Positions 18,834 to 28,590 are shown, counted from the stretch's first letter. The stretch: DNA of 64,000 nucleotides from Comamonas terrae (GCF_001544075.1 NZ_BCNT01000001.1:186001-250000); one strand, 5' to 3'. The notes: generated by a model from the sequence alone, not told the origin. A program made the numbers and translations.

Positions 18834-20471
18834 TCACAGGCCCGGAAGCTTGTAATCCTTGAGCTGTTCGCGCAGCTTGGTCTTGAGCATCTTTCCCGTG
18901 GCGCCCAGCGGAATGGCGTCCACGAAGACCACGTCGTCGGGAATCTGCCATTTGGCCGTCTTGCCTTCATAGAACTTGAGCAGCTCCTCGCGCGTGAGCT
19001 CGGCACCGGGCTTCCTGGCCACCGCGACAATGGGCCGCTCGTCCCATTTGGGGTGCGGCATGCCGATGCAGGCCGCCATGGCCACCGCCGGGTGGGCCAT
19101 GGCGATGTTATCGATGTCGATGGAGCTGATCCATTCGCCGCCGGACTTGATCACGTCCTTGCTGCGGTCGGTGATCTGCATATAGCCGTCGGGATCGATG
19201 GTCGCCACGTCGCCCGTGGGAAACCAGCCGCGGCCCTGCTCGTCAGGGATCAGCGGGCTTGAGCCCTTGTAGTAGGTATCGACGATCCAGGGGCCGCGCA
19301 CCAGCAGGTCGCCGTAGCTCTTGCCGTCCCAGGGCTGCTCCCGGCCGTCGCCGTCCACGATCTTCATTTCCACGCCATAGATGGCGCGGCCCTGTTTCTG
19401 CAGGATCTTCATCTGCTCGTCCCGGGGCAGCTCCAGGTGCTTGTTCTTGAGCGTGCACAGCGTGCCCAGCGGGCTCATTTCCGTCATGCCCCAGGCGTGC
19501 AGCACGCTCACGCCATATTCGTCCTGGAAAGCGTTGATCATGGCCGGCGGGCAAGCCGAGCCGCCGATCACCGTGCGCTTGAGCGTGGAAAAGCGCAGGC
19601 CGGCCGGCTTCATGTGGCCCAGCAGCATCTGCCACACGGTAGGCACGCCGGCCGCGAAGGTCACGCCTTCGGCCTCCATGAGTTCGTAGATGGACTTGCC
19701 GTCCAGCGCCGGCCCCGGGAACACCAGCTTGCAGCCGGTCAGCGGCGCCGAGTACGGAATGCCCCAGGCGTTGACGTGGAACATGGGCACCACGGGCAGC
19801 ACCGAATCTCGGGCCGACAGGCACATCACGTCCGGAAGCGCCGCCGCATAGGCGTGCAACGTGCTGGAGCGGTGGCTGTACAGCGCAGCCTTGGGGTTGC
19901 CCGTGGTGCCGCTGGTGTAGCACATGCTCGAGGCCGTGTTCTCGTCGAACTGGGGCCAGTGGTAGCGGTCGGACTGCGAGCCTATCCAGGCCTCGTAGCT
20001 CAGCAGGCCCGGTATGCCGCTGTCGGCCGGCAGCTTGTCGGCATTGCACAGCGCCACCCAGCGCCGGACGGTCGGGCACTTGGCATGGATGGCCTGCACG
20101 ATGGGCAAAAAGGTCATGTCGAAGCACAGCACGCGGTCTTCGGCATGGTTGACAATCCAGGCCACCTGCTCGGGGTGCAGGCGCGGGTTGATGGTGTGCA
20201 GCACGCGCCCCGAGCCGCTCACGCCGAAATACATCTCCATGTGGCGGTAGCCGTTCCAGGCAATGCTGGCCACGCGCTCGCCCAGTTCCAGCCCCTCGCC
20301 GTCCAGTGCATTGGCCAGCTGGCGCGCACGGGCCGCCAGATCCTTGTAGGTATAGCGGTGGATATCCCCTTCCACGCGCCTCGAGACGATCTGCGCGTCG
20401 CTGTGATGGCGCGCGGCAAACTCGATCAGAGAGGAAATCAGCAGCGGCTGGCTTTGCATCAGACCCAACAT
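18834..20471 (-). CDS. AlkK-like medium/long-chain fatty acid-CoA ligase
   Basis: A 545-residue AMP-forming acyl-CoA synthetase. It makes acyl-CoA from a free acid, ATP and CoA, feeding beta-oxidation. Motifs in order: [21 protein letters not shown] (the ATP loop, near residue 180), [10 protein letters not shown], the acyl-adenylate block [28 protein letters not shown], and the catalytic C-terminal lysine region [14 protein letters not shown]. The N-terminus [23 protein letters not shown] recalls AlkK of the Pseudomonas alkane pathway. Start: ATG at 20471 after AGGAGA, chosen over a long in-frame upstream extension that lacks conserved sequence. A terminator follows. It is divergent from selO. 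Confidence 0.92.
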   Translation of the reverse strand: MLGLMQSQPLLISSLIEFAARHHSDAQIVSRRVEGDIHRYTYKDLAARARQLANALDGEGLELGERVASIAWNGYRHMEMYFGVSGSGRVLHTINPRLHPEQVAWIVNHAEDRVLCFDMTFLPIVQAIHAKCPTVRRWVALCNADKLPADSGIPGLLSYEAWIGSQSDRYHWPQFDENTASSMCYTSGTTGNPKAALYSHRSSTLHAYAAALPDVMCLSARDSVLPVVPMFHVNAWGIPYSAPLTGCKLVFPGPALDGKSIYELMEAEGVTFAAGVPTVWQMLLGHMKPAGLRFSTLKRTVIGGSACPPAMINAFQDEYGVSVLHAWGMTEMSPLGTLCTLKNKHLELPRDEQMKILQKQGRAIYGVEMKIVDGDGREQPWDGKSYGDLLVRGPWIVDTYYKGSSPLIPDEQGRGWFPTGDVATIDPDGYMQITDRSKDVIKSGGEWISSIDIDNIAMAHPAVAMAACIGMPHPKWDERPIVAVARKPGAELTREELLKFYEGKTAKWQIPDDVVFVDAIPLGATGKMLKTKLREQLKDYKLPGL

Positions 20472-20673
20472 AGATATGTCTCCTGGATATCGGTGGAATG
20501 TCGTTGTAGTGATCGCGGCACATACTAACCGGGCGGCCGCACCACGGCTGTGCGGACTGTCACCAATGTGCGGGGACAACGACGTTTTTGCGCGCCGGCC
20601 CCTCATGTTTCCAGGTAAATCCCGATATAGCCGCTGGCCTTCCAGGGCCACTTGGCCCGGGGACAATGGAGGC

Positions 20674-22221
20674 ATGAGCAAACCACTCGCGCAACCGTCC
20701 GCAACCGGCGACTTCGCTGCGCAGCCTTCCCGTTCCCCCCGCTGGCGCCAGCCCGGCCGATTCGAAGCCCTGGGCAGTGCCTTCTTCACCTACCTGCCGC
20801 CCACCCCGCTGGTGCAGCCGCACTGGGTCGCCACCAGCGCCAGCACCGCGCAGTGGATGCAGCTGCCTCCAGGCTGGCTGCCCGGCGACGAAGCCCTGCA
20901 GGTACTGGCCGGCAATGCGGTGGCCGCCGGCAGCCGCCCGCTGGCCAGCGTCTACAGCGGGCACCAGTTCGGCGTCTGGGCCGGGCAGCTTGGCGACGGC
21001 CGGGCCATCCTGCTGGGCGAGACCGCCAACGGGCTGGAGGTACAGCTCAAGGGCGCCGGGCGCACACCCTACTCGCGCATGGGCGACGGCCGCGCCGTGC
21101 TGCGCTCCTCGATCCGCGAGTTCCTGTGCAGCGAAGCCATGCATGCGCTGGGCATTCCCACCACGCGCGCCCTGGCCCTCATCGGCTCGCCCCAGCCCGT
21201 GCAGCGCGAGACCGTGGAGACCGCCGCCGTCGTGACCCGCGTGGCCGAGAGCTTCATCCGCTTCGGCCACTTCGAGCACTTTGCGGCGCGCGACATGCAG
21301 GCCGAGCTCAAGGCCCTGGCCGACATGGTGATCGACGAGCATTACCCCGAGTGCCGCTCCGCCACCACGCTGGCGGGCAATGTCTATGCCAATTTCCTGC
21401 AGGCCGTGAGCGAACGCACGGCGCGGCTGCTTGCGCAATGGCAGGCCGTGGGCTTTTGCCATGGCGTGATGAACACGGACAACATGAGCATCCTGGGCCT
21501 GACCATAGACTACGGCCCGTTCCAGTTCCTCGATGCCTTCGACCCCGGCCATATCTGCAACCACAGCGACAGCCAGGGCCGCTATGCCTTTAACCGCCAG
21601 CCGCAGGTCGCCTACTGGAACCTGTTCTGCCTGGGCCAGGCGCTGCTGCCGCTGATCGCCGACGAGGAGCTGACGATCGCGGCGCTGGAGTCGTACAAGC
21701 AGGTCTTTCCGGCCGCCTATGCCGCGCAGATGCTGCGCAAGCTGGGCCTGCCCGCTGATTCGCCAGGCACGCCGCCGACCGAAGGCCGGTTCGCGCAGCT
21801 GGTCAACCCGCTGCTGCAGCTGCTGGCCGACAACCGCGTGGACTACACCATCTTCTTCACCCGGCTGACCGAGGCGGTGCAGCAGATGCAGGACGGCAGC
21901 CAGCCCGATTTCGAACCGCTGCGCGACATCATCCTGGACCGCGCCGGCTTCGACGCCTGGGCGCTCTCCTATTCAGAGCAGCTTGCGCTTTCCGATCCTG
22001 CCCAGGCGGCCGATTTGATGCAAAAATCCAATCCGCGCTTCGTGCTGCGCAACCATCTGGGCGAGACCGTGATCCGCGCCGCCCAGGCCGGCGACTTCGC
22101 GCCCGTGCAGCAGCTGCTGGCCGTGCTGCAATCCCCCTTCGACGCCCACCCGGCCCATGCGGCCTGGGCCGGCTTTCCGCCCGACTGGGCATCCACCATC
22201 GAGATCAGCTGTTCATCATGA
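20674..22221 (+). CDS. selO: Protein adenylyltransferase SelO (YdiU)
   Basis: A 515-residue pseudokinase-fold enzyme. SelO transfers AMP from ATP to hydroxyl residues of proteins and has been tied to redox homeostasis. Conserved blocks are [40 protein letters not shown] (lysine near residue 127), [23 protein letters not shown] near residue 262 and the tail SCSS. That C-terminal Cys is the position occupied by selenocysteine in animal SelO. Start: ATG at 20674, where similarity begins; GGAGG lies only one base before it, which is unusually close. It overlaps msrB by four bases (ATGA). Confidence 0.93.
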   Translation: MSKPLAQPSATGDFAAQPSRSPRWRQPGRFEALGSAFFTYLPPTPLVQPHWVATSASTAQWMQLPPGWLPGDEALQVLAGNAVAAGSRPLASVYSGHQFGVWAGQLGDGRAILLGETANGLEVQLKGAGRTPYSRMGDGRAVLRSSIREFLCSEAMHALGIPTTRALALIGSPQPVQRETVETAAVVTRVAESFIRFGHFEHFAARDMQAELKALADMVIDEHYPECRSATTLAGNVYANFLQAVSERTARLLAQWQAVGFCHGVMNTDNMSILGLTIDYGPFQFLDAFDPGHICNHSDSQGRYAFNRQPQVAYWNLFCLGQALLPLIADEELTIAALESYKQVFPAAYAAQMLRKLGLPADSPGTPPTEGRFAQLVNPLLQLLADNRVDYTIFFTRLTEAVQQMQDGSQPDFEPLRDIILDRAGFDAWALSYSEQLALSDPAQAADLMQKSNPRFVLRNHLGETVIRAAQAGDFAPVQQLLAVLQSPFDAHPAHAAWAGFPPDWASTIEISCSS

Positions 22222-22634
22222 GCTTTCCCGTCCAGAAAACCGATCAGGAATGGCAGAAAATCCTGCAGGACAAGGGCGCCGAGCCCGCGGCCTACCAGGT
22301 CACGCGCCATGCGGCCACCGAGAGGCCTTTCACCGGCAAGTACGAGCAGTTCTGGGCCGACGGCAGCTACCACTGCATCTGCTGCGGCGCCAAGCTGTTC
22401 GACTCCCGCACCAAGTTCGACGCCGGCTGCGGCTGGCCCAGCTTCGACCAGGCCGTGCCGGGCGCGATCACCGAGATCGTGGACCGCAGCCACGGCATGG
22501 TGCGCACCGAGACCGTCTGCAGCAACTGCGGCGCCCACCTGGGCCATGTGTTTCCCGACGGCCCCACGGACACGGGACTGCGCTACTGCATGAACTCGGC
22601 TTCGCTGCAGTTCGAGGAACCGTCCGGTTCCTGA
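22218..22634 (+). CDS. msrB: Peptide methionine (R)-S-oxide reductase MsrB
   Basis: A 138-residue enzyme that reduces methionine-R-sulfoxide in proteins. Structural zinc is bound by Cys53/Cys56 and Cys101/Cys104 (CICC and CSNC). The catalytic residue is Cys124 in [18 protein letters not shown] and GAHLGHVF are the usual family blocks. It starts within the selO stop codon, so the two are translated together. This links repair of oxidised methionine to SelO, which also acts in redox control. A 139-base gap separates it from yciB. Confidence 0.96.
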   Translation: MSFPVQKTDQEWQKILQDKGAEPAAYQVTRHAATERPFTGKYEQFWADGSYHCICCGAKLFDSRTKFDAGCGWPSFDQAVPGAITEIVDRSHGMVRTETVCSNCGAHLGHVFPDGPTDTGLRYCMNSASLQFEEPSGS

Positions 22635-22773
22635 GGCCGTCGCCCTCGCCCGAAACCGCCCGCCGCGCCCGGATTTACGTCCTGCGCCAGGGTACGTTTG
22701 GTGCATGATGGCGGATTGGCGCGAGCGCGGCCATCAGCCGCCTCGCCACCATTGTTCCAATGATTGCCTGCGC

Positions 22774-23355
22774 ATGAAGCTGCTGATCGACTTCTTTCCC
22801 ATCATCCTGTTCTTTGCGGCCTTCAAGGTCTGGGGCATCTATGCCGCCACGGCCGTGGCCATCGTGGCCACCGTGGCCCAGATCGCCTACCTGCGCATGA
22901 AGCACGGCAAGGTCGAGCCCATGCAGTGGGTGAGCCTGGGCGTGATCGTGCTGTTCGGCGGCGCCACGCTGCTGGCCCACAACGACAGCTTCATCAAGTG
23001 GAAACCCACGGTGCTGTACTGGCTCATGGGCGGCGCGCTGCTCGTGGGCCAGTTGCTGTTTCGCAAGAACCTGCTGCGCTCGGTCATGGGCGCACAGCTG
23101 CAGCTGCCCGATGCCGTCTGGCTCAGGCTCAACTGGGCCTGGACGGCCTTCTTCGCCCTCATGGGCGCGCTCAACCTCTGGGTCGCCTACAACTTCAGCA
23201 CCGACACCTGGGTCAATTTCAAGCTGTTCGGCGGCATGGGCCTGATGGTGGTCTTCGTCATCGGCCAGGCCATCTACATGAGCCGCTACCTGCCGCAGGA
23301 CGACAAGGACAAGACCGGCAACTCCACCCCAGCACAGCAGGACCAGCAGCCATGA
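22774..23355 (+). CDS. yciB: Inner membrane septation/envelope protein YciB (IspZ)
   Basis: A 193-residue integral membrane protein with five hydrophobic segments. It begins [18 protein letters not shown] and contains the family blocks [10 protein letters not shown] and [22 protein letters not shown]. YciB proteins take part in cell-envelope and septum maintenance; their mechanism is not settled. Start: ATG at 22774, giving the conserved N-terminus; in-frame codons up to 22705 add nothing conserved. A short polar tail overlaps the bolA start by four bases. Confidence 0.94.
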   Translation: MKLLIDFFPIILFFAAFKVWGIYAATAVAIVATVAQIAYLRMKHGKVEPMQWVSLGVIVLFGGATLLAHNDSFIKWKPTVLYWLMGGALLVGQLLFRKNLLRSVMGAQLQLPDAVWLRLNWAWTAFFALMGALNLWVAYNFSTDTWVNFKLFGGMGLMVVFVIGQAIYMSRYLPQDDKDKTGNSTPAQQDQQP

Positions 23356-23624
23356 ACGCAGCCGCCCCCATCACCGCCGAAGCCATGCAGGCCGTCCTCG
23401 CGCGCAGTCTCTCGCCCAGCCATCTCGAAGTGCTCGACGAAAGCTACCAGCACGCCGGCCATGCCGGAGCCAACGGCAGCGGCATGGGCACCCATTTCAG
23501 GGTGCGCATAGCTTCGCCGCTGTTTGAAGGCAGGAGCCGAGTGGCACGCCATCGCCTTGTGTATGATGCGCTGCAAGATTTCATTGACCAGGGCGTGCAT
23601 GCCATTGCCATTGAAACTCTTTAA
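23352..23624 (+). CDS. bolA: BolA family protein
   Basis: A 90-residue BolA/IbaG-type protein with the motifs [27 protein letters not shown] and [13 protein letters not shown]. BolA proteins work with monothiol glutaredoxins in iron-sulfur cluster handling and affect envelope and morphology genes. The conserved His in VxRHRLVY, a potential cluster ligand, is present. Start: ATG at 23352, overlapping the yciB stop. A hairpin follows about 20 bases after the stop. Confidence 0.94.
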   Translation: MNAAAPITAEAMQAVLARSLSPSHLEVLDESYQHAGHAGANGSGMGTHFRVRIASPLFEGRSRVARHRLVYDALQDFIDQGVHAIAIETL

Positions 23625-23643
23625 GAGCGTATTGACGTTCTGG

Positions 23644-23666
23644 CAGGCTCCGCAGTTCGGAGCCTG
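23644..23666 (+). terminator. Hairpin between bolA and ppiC
   Basis: A 9-bp perfect stem, CAGGCTCCG with CGGAGCCTG, closes a 5-base loop and is followed by TTGTTTA. The T-run is short, so it may attenuate rather than fully end transcription. Confidence 0.5.
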
Positions 23667-23711
23667 TTGTTTATCCGCGCAAACTTCTACCTCTCATAGT
23701 TTGGAATTCGC

Positions 23712-24503
23712 ATGAGCCTGAATCAAAAGCTCCTGACCCGTCTGTTGGCCGTGACCGTGCTGGGCACTGCCGCGCTGTCCGCTTCGGCCCAGAACGTGGC
23801 CATCGTCAACGGCAAGCCGGTGCCCGTCGCCCGCGTCAACGCCCTGAAGCAGCAGATCGAGCAAAGCGGCCAGCCCGTGACGCCCGAGATGGACAAGATG
23901 ATCAAGGACGAGGTCATCGCCCGCGAAGTCTTCATGCAAGAGGCCAACCGCCGCGGCCTGGCCAGCTCCGACACCTACAAGCAGCAAATGGAAATGGCCC
24001 GCCAGACCGTGCTGATCCGCGCGCTGTTCGAGGACTTCCAGAAGAAGAACCCCGTGACCGATGCCGAGGCCAAGGCCGAGTACGACAAGTTCGTGGCGGC
24101 CAACGGCGGCAAGGAATACAAGGCCAGCCACATCCTGGTGGAGTCGGAAGACCGCGCCAAGGCCATCATTGCCGAAATCAAGGGTGGCAAGAAGTTCGAG
24201 GACATCGCCAAGAAGGAATCCAAGGACCCTGGATCGGGTGCCCGCGGCGGCGATCTGGACTGGGCCAACCCCAACAACTACGTGCCCGAGTTCACCGAGG
24301 CCCTGGTCAAGCTCAAGAAGGGCGAGATGACCCAGGCCCCGGTCAAGAGCCAGTTCGGCTGGCATATCATCCGCCTGGACGACGAGCGCCAGGCCGAACT
24401 GCCCAAGTTCGAGGATGTCAAGCCCCAGATCGTGCAACAGTTGCAACAGCAAAAACTGGCCCAATTCCAGGAACAGCTGCGCGAGAAGGCAAAAATCCAG
24501 TAA
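23712..24503 (+). CDS. Periplasmic peptidyl-prolyl isomerase (parvulin/PpiC type)
   Basis: A 263-residue exported foldase. The signal peptide runs to about residue 26 (ALSASAQ). An N-terminal helical SurA/PrsA-like chaperone region follows, then a parvulin domain (about 120-215) with KASHILVESEDRAKAI, FEDIAKKESKDPGSGARGGDLDW and FGWHIIRLDD. It is expected to catalyse cis-trans isomerisation of Xaa-Pro bonds in exported proteins. The C-terminal tail is a short Gln-rich helix. Start: ATG at 23712. A strong terminator follows at 24548. Confidence 0.93.
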   Translation: MSLNQKLLTRLLAVTVLGTAALSASAQNVAIVNGKPVPVARVNALKQQIEQSGQPVTPEMDKMIKDEVIAREVFMQEANRRGLASSDTYKQQMEMARQTVLIRALFEDFQKKNPVTDAEAKAEYDKFVAANGGKEYKASHILVESEDRAKAIIAEIKGGKKFEDIAKKESKDPGSGARGGDLDWANPNNYVPEFTEALVKLKKGEMTQAPVKSQFGWHIIRLDDERQAELPKFEDVKPQIVQQLQQQKLAQFQEQLREKAKIQ

Positions 24504-24547
24504 CATGGCCTGACGCCAGCACGCAGATGCTGGCCAGACCATCACCC

Positions 24548-24572
24548 AGCCCGCCTTGTGCGGGCTTTTTTT
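24548..24572 (+). terminator. Rho-independent terminator after ppiC
   Basis: AGCCCGC pairs with GCGGGCT around CTTGT, followed by seven T. Confidence 0.92.
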
Positions 24573-24599
24573 CGCCTGCGCGGCTACCTTACGGGCGAC

Positions 24600-25346
24600 C
24601 TATCGTTCTTGCGAAGCCGCAGGCTGCGGCTTCTTGCGCGCTTTTTCACGCGGGCGACAGCCCGAAGGGGCGGCCTGGCCGGGCAAGGCTTGCGCGTTCT
24701 CCAGGGCAGCGGGCTTGCCGGCCACGCCGAGGGCTTCCTCGTCGGCAGCGTCGGGGCACCAGGGCAACTGCGCCGGCCTGCTCTGCTTTGCATCGGCTGC
24801 CGGCGTTTGAGCAGCCCGCTCCTGCGGGGGCCGCACGGCCTTGGCGGACTCTTCGGCGGCGGCGGGCGCCGGGCGGATTGGCGCATGGCGTCCATCGGTC
24901 GGCATGGGGGCCGGCGGTGCGGCAGACCCAGGCAACTGCTCGGCCCTGCCTGCCGGCGCATCGGTGCCCCGGGGCGCGGTTTCGGCTGCAGGCGTTGGCG
25001 AGGCATCGCGGCTGCCGCCCTCCCGCCCGGCAGGATGCTGCAGCATCAGCCAGCCCACCAGACCCAGGGCTGCCAGGCCACCCAGCGCATGGCGCCGCCA
25101 ATGCCGCTCGTTGGCTGCGGGCTTGCCAACGAAATCGCGGGTGTCCGGCGGCGCTTTGCGGCCGGCAGGCTCGTCTCCTGCCTCAGCAGCACTGCCGAGC
25201 CCATGGGCTTGCGCCGCCCGCCGGCGCGCATGGGCCAGGATGCGCTCGCTGCTGGCCGCATCCGGGCCGCGGTCCTCGGCCACGGCATCCAGGTAGATGT
25301 CGCGCAGAGCATCGGTCTTGCGTTCGCCAGGCGTTGCGGGGCTCAT
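24600..25346 (-). CDS. Probable membrane anti-sigma factor
   Basis: A 248-residue protein, not recognised by family, encoded directly after an ECF sigma factor whose stop overlaps its start (ATGA). The cytoplasmic N-terminus (1-80) is charged and predicted helical. One transmembrane segment (about 86-103, HALGGLAALGLVGWLMLQ) follows. The remainder is Pro/Ala-rich and would lie in the periplasm, ending with a basic tail. This layout and gene order fit a one-span anti-sigma factor that holds the sigma factor until an envelope signal arrives. No zinc-binding anti-sigma motif was seen, so the role is inferred from context. Confidence 0.6.
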   Translation of the reverse strand: MSPATPGERKTDALRDIYLDAVAEDRGPDAASSERILAHARRRAAQAHGLGSAAEAGDEPAGRKAPPDTRDFVGKPAANERHWRRHALGGLAALGLVGWLMLQHPAGREGGSRDASPTPAAETAPRGTDAPAGRAEQLPGSAAPPAPMPTDGRHAPIRPAPAAAEESAKAVRPPQERAAQTPAADAKQSRPAQLPWCPDAADEEALGVAGKPAALENAQALPGQAAPSGCRPREKARKKPQPAASQER

Positions 25347-25966
25347 GCCAGTTCCTCCAGCGCCGCGCGCAGCTTGGCGCGCGCATAGCGCAAACGGCTC
25401 TTGGCCGTTTCCTCGGCCACGCCGGTCGCTGCGGCAATCTCGGCCAGCGACATATCGGCCTCCACCTGCAGCAGAAAGCACTCGCGCTGCTGCGGCGGCA
25501 GGCCGGCCAGCGCCTGCAGCAGCGCGCGGGCCGTCAATTGCCGGTCCAGGCAATGCTGGGGCTCGAAACCCGAGGCCGCAAACAGGCTGTCGGCCAGGCT
25601 GCGGGCCTCCTCGCTGTCGCCGCTCAGGCTGAGCGTCGGCCTGCGGCGGCGCCAATGGTCGACCAGGCGATGGTGGGCCATGGTGAACAGCCAGGTGGTG
25701 AATCTGCTGCGGACTTCATAGCGGGCAGCGCTGTCCGCCACGGCAAACCAGAGGTCCTGGCTCAGATCATCGGCCAGGGCTGCGTCGGCCGTGTTACGAA
25801 AGAAATAGCGCCACAGGCGCAGGCTGTGCCGGCCATACAGCTGCTCGAAGGCCGCGGCATCCCCTGCCGCATAGGCGCGCATCAGCGCTTCGTCGCTGAG
25901 ATCGGCAGGAGAATCGGGCGCAAATGCGTTCACGGCCATGCGCCCGATTATGCAAACTCCGTCCAC
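25343..25966 (-). CDS. ECF-type RNA polymerase sigma factor
   Basis: A 207-residue sigma factor. Region 2 spans about residues 38-100 (FEQLYGRHSLRLWRYFFRN, ADDLSQDLWFAV, FTTWLFTMAHHRLVDHWRRRR). Region 4 spans about 150-200 (LPPQQRECFLLQVEADMSLAEIAAATG and AEETAKSRLRYARAKLR, the helix-turn-helix). The two-domain form is that of extracytoplasmic-function sigma factors. ATG at 25966 gives 207 residues; ATG at 25939 (MAVNAF) is equally plausible. It lies 25 bases after an exported protein gene and overlaps the probable anti-sigma gene. Confidence 0.9.
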   Translation of the reverse strand: MDGVCIIGRMAVNAFAPDSPADLSDEALMRAYAAGDAAAFEQLYGRHSLRLWRYFFRNTADAALADDLSQDLWFAVADSAARYEVRSRFTTWLFTMAHHRLVDHWRRRRPTLSLSGDSEEARSLADSLFAASGFEPQHCLDRQLTARALLQALAGLPPQQRECFLLQVEADMSLAEIAAATGVAEETAKSRLRYARAKLRAALEELA

Positions 25967-25991
25967 GCCATTCCGGCCGGGTCAGGTCAGA

Positions 25992-26858
25992 TCAATAGGC
26001 CGGAGGGTCGGGCACAAAGCCGTCGCCGGGAAAGGCACGGGGTCCGCGCGGCGCCGGGCTGGGCCGGGGCCTGGGAATCACGCCCCTGGCCAGCAGGTTG
26101 TCGAAGCTGTCGTAGCGTATGCGCACCAGCTGTTCGGGCCGCCGGGTGGCGCTGTCGAAGCGGGTGGTGGAAACATGCGAGACCTCGATGGCGCCATGGC
26201 CTGTCCCCAGCGATGGCGCCGGCGCGGGTGCGGCGCGTGCCCCCGATTTTTCGGCCTGGCGTGGCGCAGCGGGCACAGCCGCCTCTGCCGCTGCGGCCGA
26301 GCCGTCGCCAGCACCCGGGGCGGATTCGTAGACGACGGCCGGCGGTTTTTCGCGGAACAGCGCCACCCCGATCACGCCCACATCCTGCGGCCGGCCCGTG
26401 CGGCTGGCATAGGACATGTCGCTTTCCGCGAAATAGAAGGCGGCCACCTTGTCCAGGCTCTTGCGCCAGCCCTCGATATCGGAGGATTCGCCGCCATCGA
26501 ACACATAGCCGTCGTCGGGCCGGGCCGCCGCACTCCTGCCGGTGAGCACGTTGAGCCCGTCCACGCTGATCACGCCCAGGATGCGGCCCGGGGTGTTGTT
26601 GCGCACGCGGATCGCGTAATTGGCGCCCGGGCGCCCGGCCACCCAGTATTCGCCGCGGTGGCGATAGACGGGCAGGACCCTGCCGCTGGCCCGCTCCACG
26701 ATGCTGATGTCCGCCAGCGGGCCGGCCGGCGCAGGCAGCGCGGAGGCCGCGCCTGCACCGGCTGCGGCCAGCCAGGCGGTGCCGGCCAGGGCGCCCAGCA
26801 GCGCTGCACGGCGCGCGCCAAAGGCTGCGGATGAGGAAGGGAAAGGGGAAATGCGCAT
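25992..26858 (-). CDS. Exported hypothetical protein linked to the sigma factor
   Basis: A 288-residue secreted protein of no family I recognise. A signal peptide (about 1-38) has two arginines before the hydrophobic core. The next part (about 40-160) looks folded and includes VYRHRGEYWVAGRPGANYAIRVRNN, GVISVDGLNVL, a DDGYVFDGGESSDIEGWRKS block and FYFAESDMSYASRTGRP. This is followed by an Ala/Pro-rich linker and a C-terminal part containing EQLVRIRYDSFDNLLARGVI. Start: ATG at 26858 after CGGAG, which gives the signal peptide; a much longer upstream extension has none. As first gene of the trio with the sigma factor and probable anti-sigma, it may be a sensor or a target. Confidence 0.75.
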   Translation of the reverse strand: MRISPFPSSSAAFGARRAALLGALAGTAWLAAAGAGAASALPAPAGPLADISIVERASGRVLPVYRHRGEYWVAGRPGANYAIRVRNNTPGRILGVISVDGLNVLTGRSAAARPDDGYVFDGGESSDIEGWRKSLDKVAAFYFAESDMSYASRTGRPQDVGVIGVALFREKPPAVVYESAPGAGDGSAAAAEAAVPAAPRQAEKSGARAAPAPAPSLGTGHGAIEVSHVSTTRFDSATRRPEQLVRIRYDSFDNLLARGVIPRPRPSPAPRGPRAFPGDGFVPDPPAY

Positions 26859-27089
26859 GGCTTGCTCCGGGGAAAGTCGATGACAGCTGCTGAAACGCGC
26901 CATACCGGCCAACGGGGTTGAATAAGACCCTCGCAATTGCAAGCATTTGCAACATCGAGCACTCCTCCCCGGCCATTGTCTGCGGATTGCATGGATGAAA
27001 GGCAGGACAGAGCTGCGCCGGCTATGGCCCGTTCTCTGGCAGAATCGCCGACGCCCCTGCAAGGCAGGCCGACCGGCCTTTCCTGCATG

Positions 27090-27210
27090 GGCATGCTGGG
27101 GGTGCCCCGTCCGCAGGACGGGGCTGAGAGAGTCCCTTTGAACCTGATTGCGCAAGCGGCGGCCGCCCGGCCCGGCTTGCCCGAGATCATCCTCGCGCAG
27201 GGAAGCTGTT
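27090..27210 (+). promoter_or_regulatory. TPP riboswitch (THI box) upstream of cytX
   Basis: The conserved order is present: GGGGGTGCCCCGTCC...GGACGGGG (P2/P3), CTGAGA at 27124-27129, CCCTTTGAACCTGAT, a GC-rich arm, and GCGCAGGGAAGC at the 3' side. It lies 73 bases before the cytX start. By analogy with known THI boxes, bound thiamine pyrophosphate should reduce expression of the transporter. Confidence 0.92.
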
Positions 27211-27282
27211 CGCGGTGTCGCCCGGCCCGAGCCGGAAGCGGCACCCCGCTGTGGCCCTGCTGCGCTTTCCGGCGGAGCCCTG

Positions 27283-28590
27283 ATGACGTCTTCAACTACC
27301 TCTTCCACCTCCAACGAGGCTTTGGCGCCCGTTGCGGCGCAGGCGCGCGTGTTTGCCTGGCGCGACCATGCCTCGCTGTGGTTCAGCCTGGGCGTGGGCC
27401 TGCTGGTCATGCAGATGGGCGCCTACCTGCTGCCGGCCCTGAGCCCGCGCGAGGCCCTGGCCGCCATCGTGCTGGGCTCGCTCACGGGCGCCGGTCTGCT
27501 GGCCTGGGTGGCCAAGCTGGGCTGCGACAGCGGCCTGGCCAGCGCCGGGCTGATGCACGGCGTCTACGGCCGCCGCTTCGCGCGCCTGCCCATCGTGCTC
27601 AACATCGTGCAGCTGCTGGGCTGGGGCAGCTTCGAGCTGGTGGTGATGCGCGACGCCACGCTGGCCCTGGGTCGCCAGAGCGGCGCCATGGCCGCCGCCT
27701 ACTGGCCATGGCTGGCCACGCTGCTGTGGGGCGGCGTGATCGTGCTGCTCATGAGCGGCTCCATGGTGACGCTGGTGCGCCGCATCGTCTCGCGCGTGGC
27801 ACTGCCGCTGGTGGTGCTGTCCCTGCTGTGGCTGAGCTGGCAGTTCCTGGCCATGGCCGGTGCCCAGGGCTTTTCCACATTCATGGACCGCCAGGGCGAC
27901 GGCAGCATGGGCATGCTCTCGGCCATGGACCTGGTGATCGCCATGCCCATCAGCTGGCTGCCGCTGGTGGCCGACTACGCCCGCCACGGCAGGAGCGGCA
28001 AGTCCGCCCTGACCGGTACCTGGACGGGCTTTGCCGTCGCCAACATCTGGTGCTATGCGCTGGGCGTGCTGGTGGCGCTGACGCTGCCCAGCGAGGATCT
28101 GGTCACGGCCCTGCTGCTGGCCCAGGGCGGGCTGATTGCCCTCTCCCTGGTGCTGATCGACGAAGTGGACAACGCCTATGGCGATGCCTATTCGGCCGCC
28201 CTGTCGGCCCACAGCCTGCAGCCGGCCTGGAGCATCCGCCGCTGGGGCTTGCTGGTGGCCGTGCTGTGCACCGTGCTGGCCCTGGTACTGCCCATGCACA
28301 GCCTGGAGCCTTTCCTGCTGATCCTCAGCTCCTGCTTCGTGCCGCTGTTCGGCGTGATGCTGGGCCGCCTGGCCTTCGGAGCCGATGTCCAGGAACGGGT
28401 GCGCAACGCGCCAGCCGTGCGCTGGGGTGCCGTGTCGATCTGGATCGCCGGCATTGCCTTCTACCACCTGGTGCCGCTGGTCAGCACCGCCGCCGGCTCG
28501 GCCCTGCCCACGCTGATCGTGACCTTTGCCGCAGCGCTTGCGACGCGCGGCCTGCGGGCCGGTAATGCCGGTGCCGTGCAAGCCTCCTGA
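27283..28590 (+). CDS. cytX: Putative hydroxymethylpyrimidine transporter CytX
   Basis: A 435-residue NCS1 family membrane transporter with about twelve hydrophobic segments. Family blocks are WFSLGVGLLVMQMGAYL, GASAGLMHGVYGRRFA-like sequence near residue 85 (actual reading SAGLMHGVYGRRFARLP), LGWGSFELVVM, AMPISWLPLVADYAR and DNAYGDAYSAALS. CytX is associated with uptake of the thiamine pyrimidine HMP. The TPP riboswitch immediately upstream supports this over cytosine transport. Start: ATG at 27283 after GGCGGAG. The stop faces the ankyrin gene on the other strand 65 bases away. Confidence 0.92.
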   Translation: MTSSTTSSTSNEALAPVAAQARVFAWRDHASLWFSLGVGLLVMQMGAYLLPALSPREALAAIVLGSLTGAGLLAWVAKLGCDSGLASAGLMHGVYGRRFARLPIVLNIVQLLGWGSFELVVMRDATLALGRQSGAMAAAYWPWLATLLWGGVIVLLMSGSMVTLVRRIVSRVALPLVVLSLLWLSWQFLAMAGAQGFSTFMDRQGDGSMGMLSAMDLVIAMPISWLPLVADYARHGRSGKSALTGTWTGFAVANIWCYALGVLVALTLPSEDLVTALLLAQGGLIALSLVLIDEVDNAYGDAYSAALSAHSLQPAWSIRRWGLLVAVLCTVLALVLPMHSLEPFLLILSSCFVPLFGVMLGRLAFGADVQERVRNAPAVRWGAVSIWIAGIAFYHLVPLVSTAAGSALPTLIVTFAAALATRGLRAGNAGAVQAS

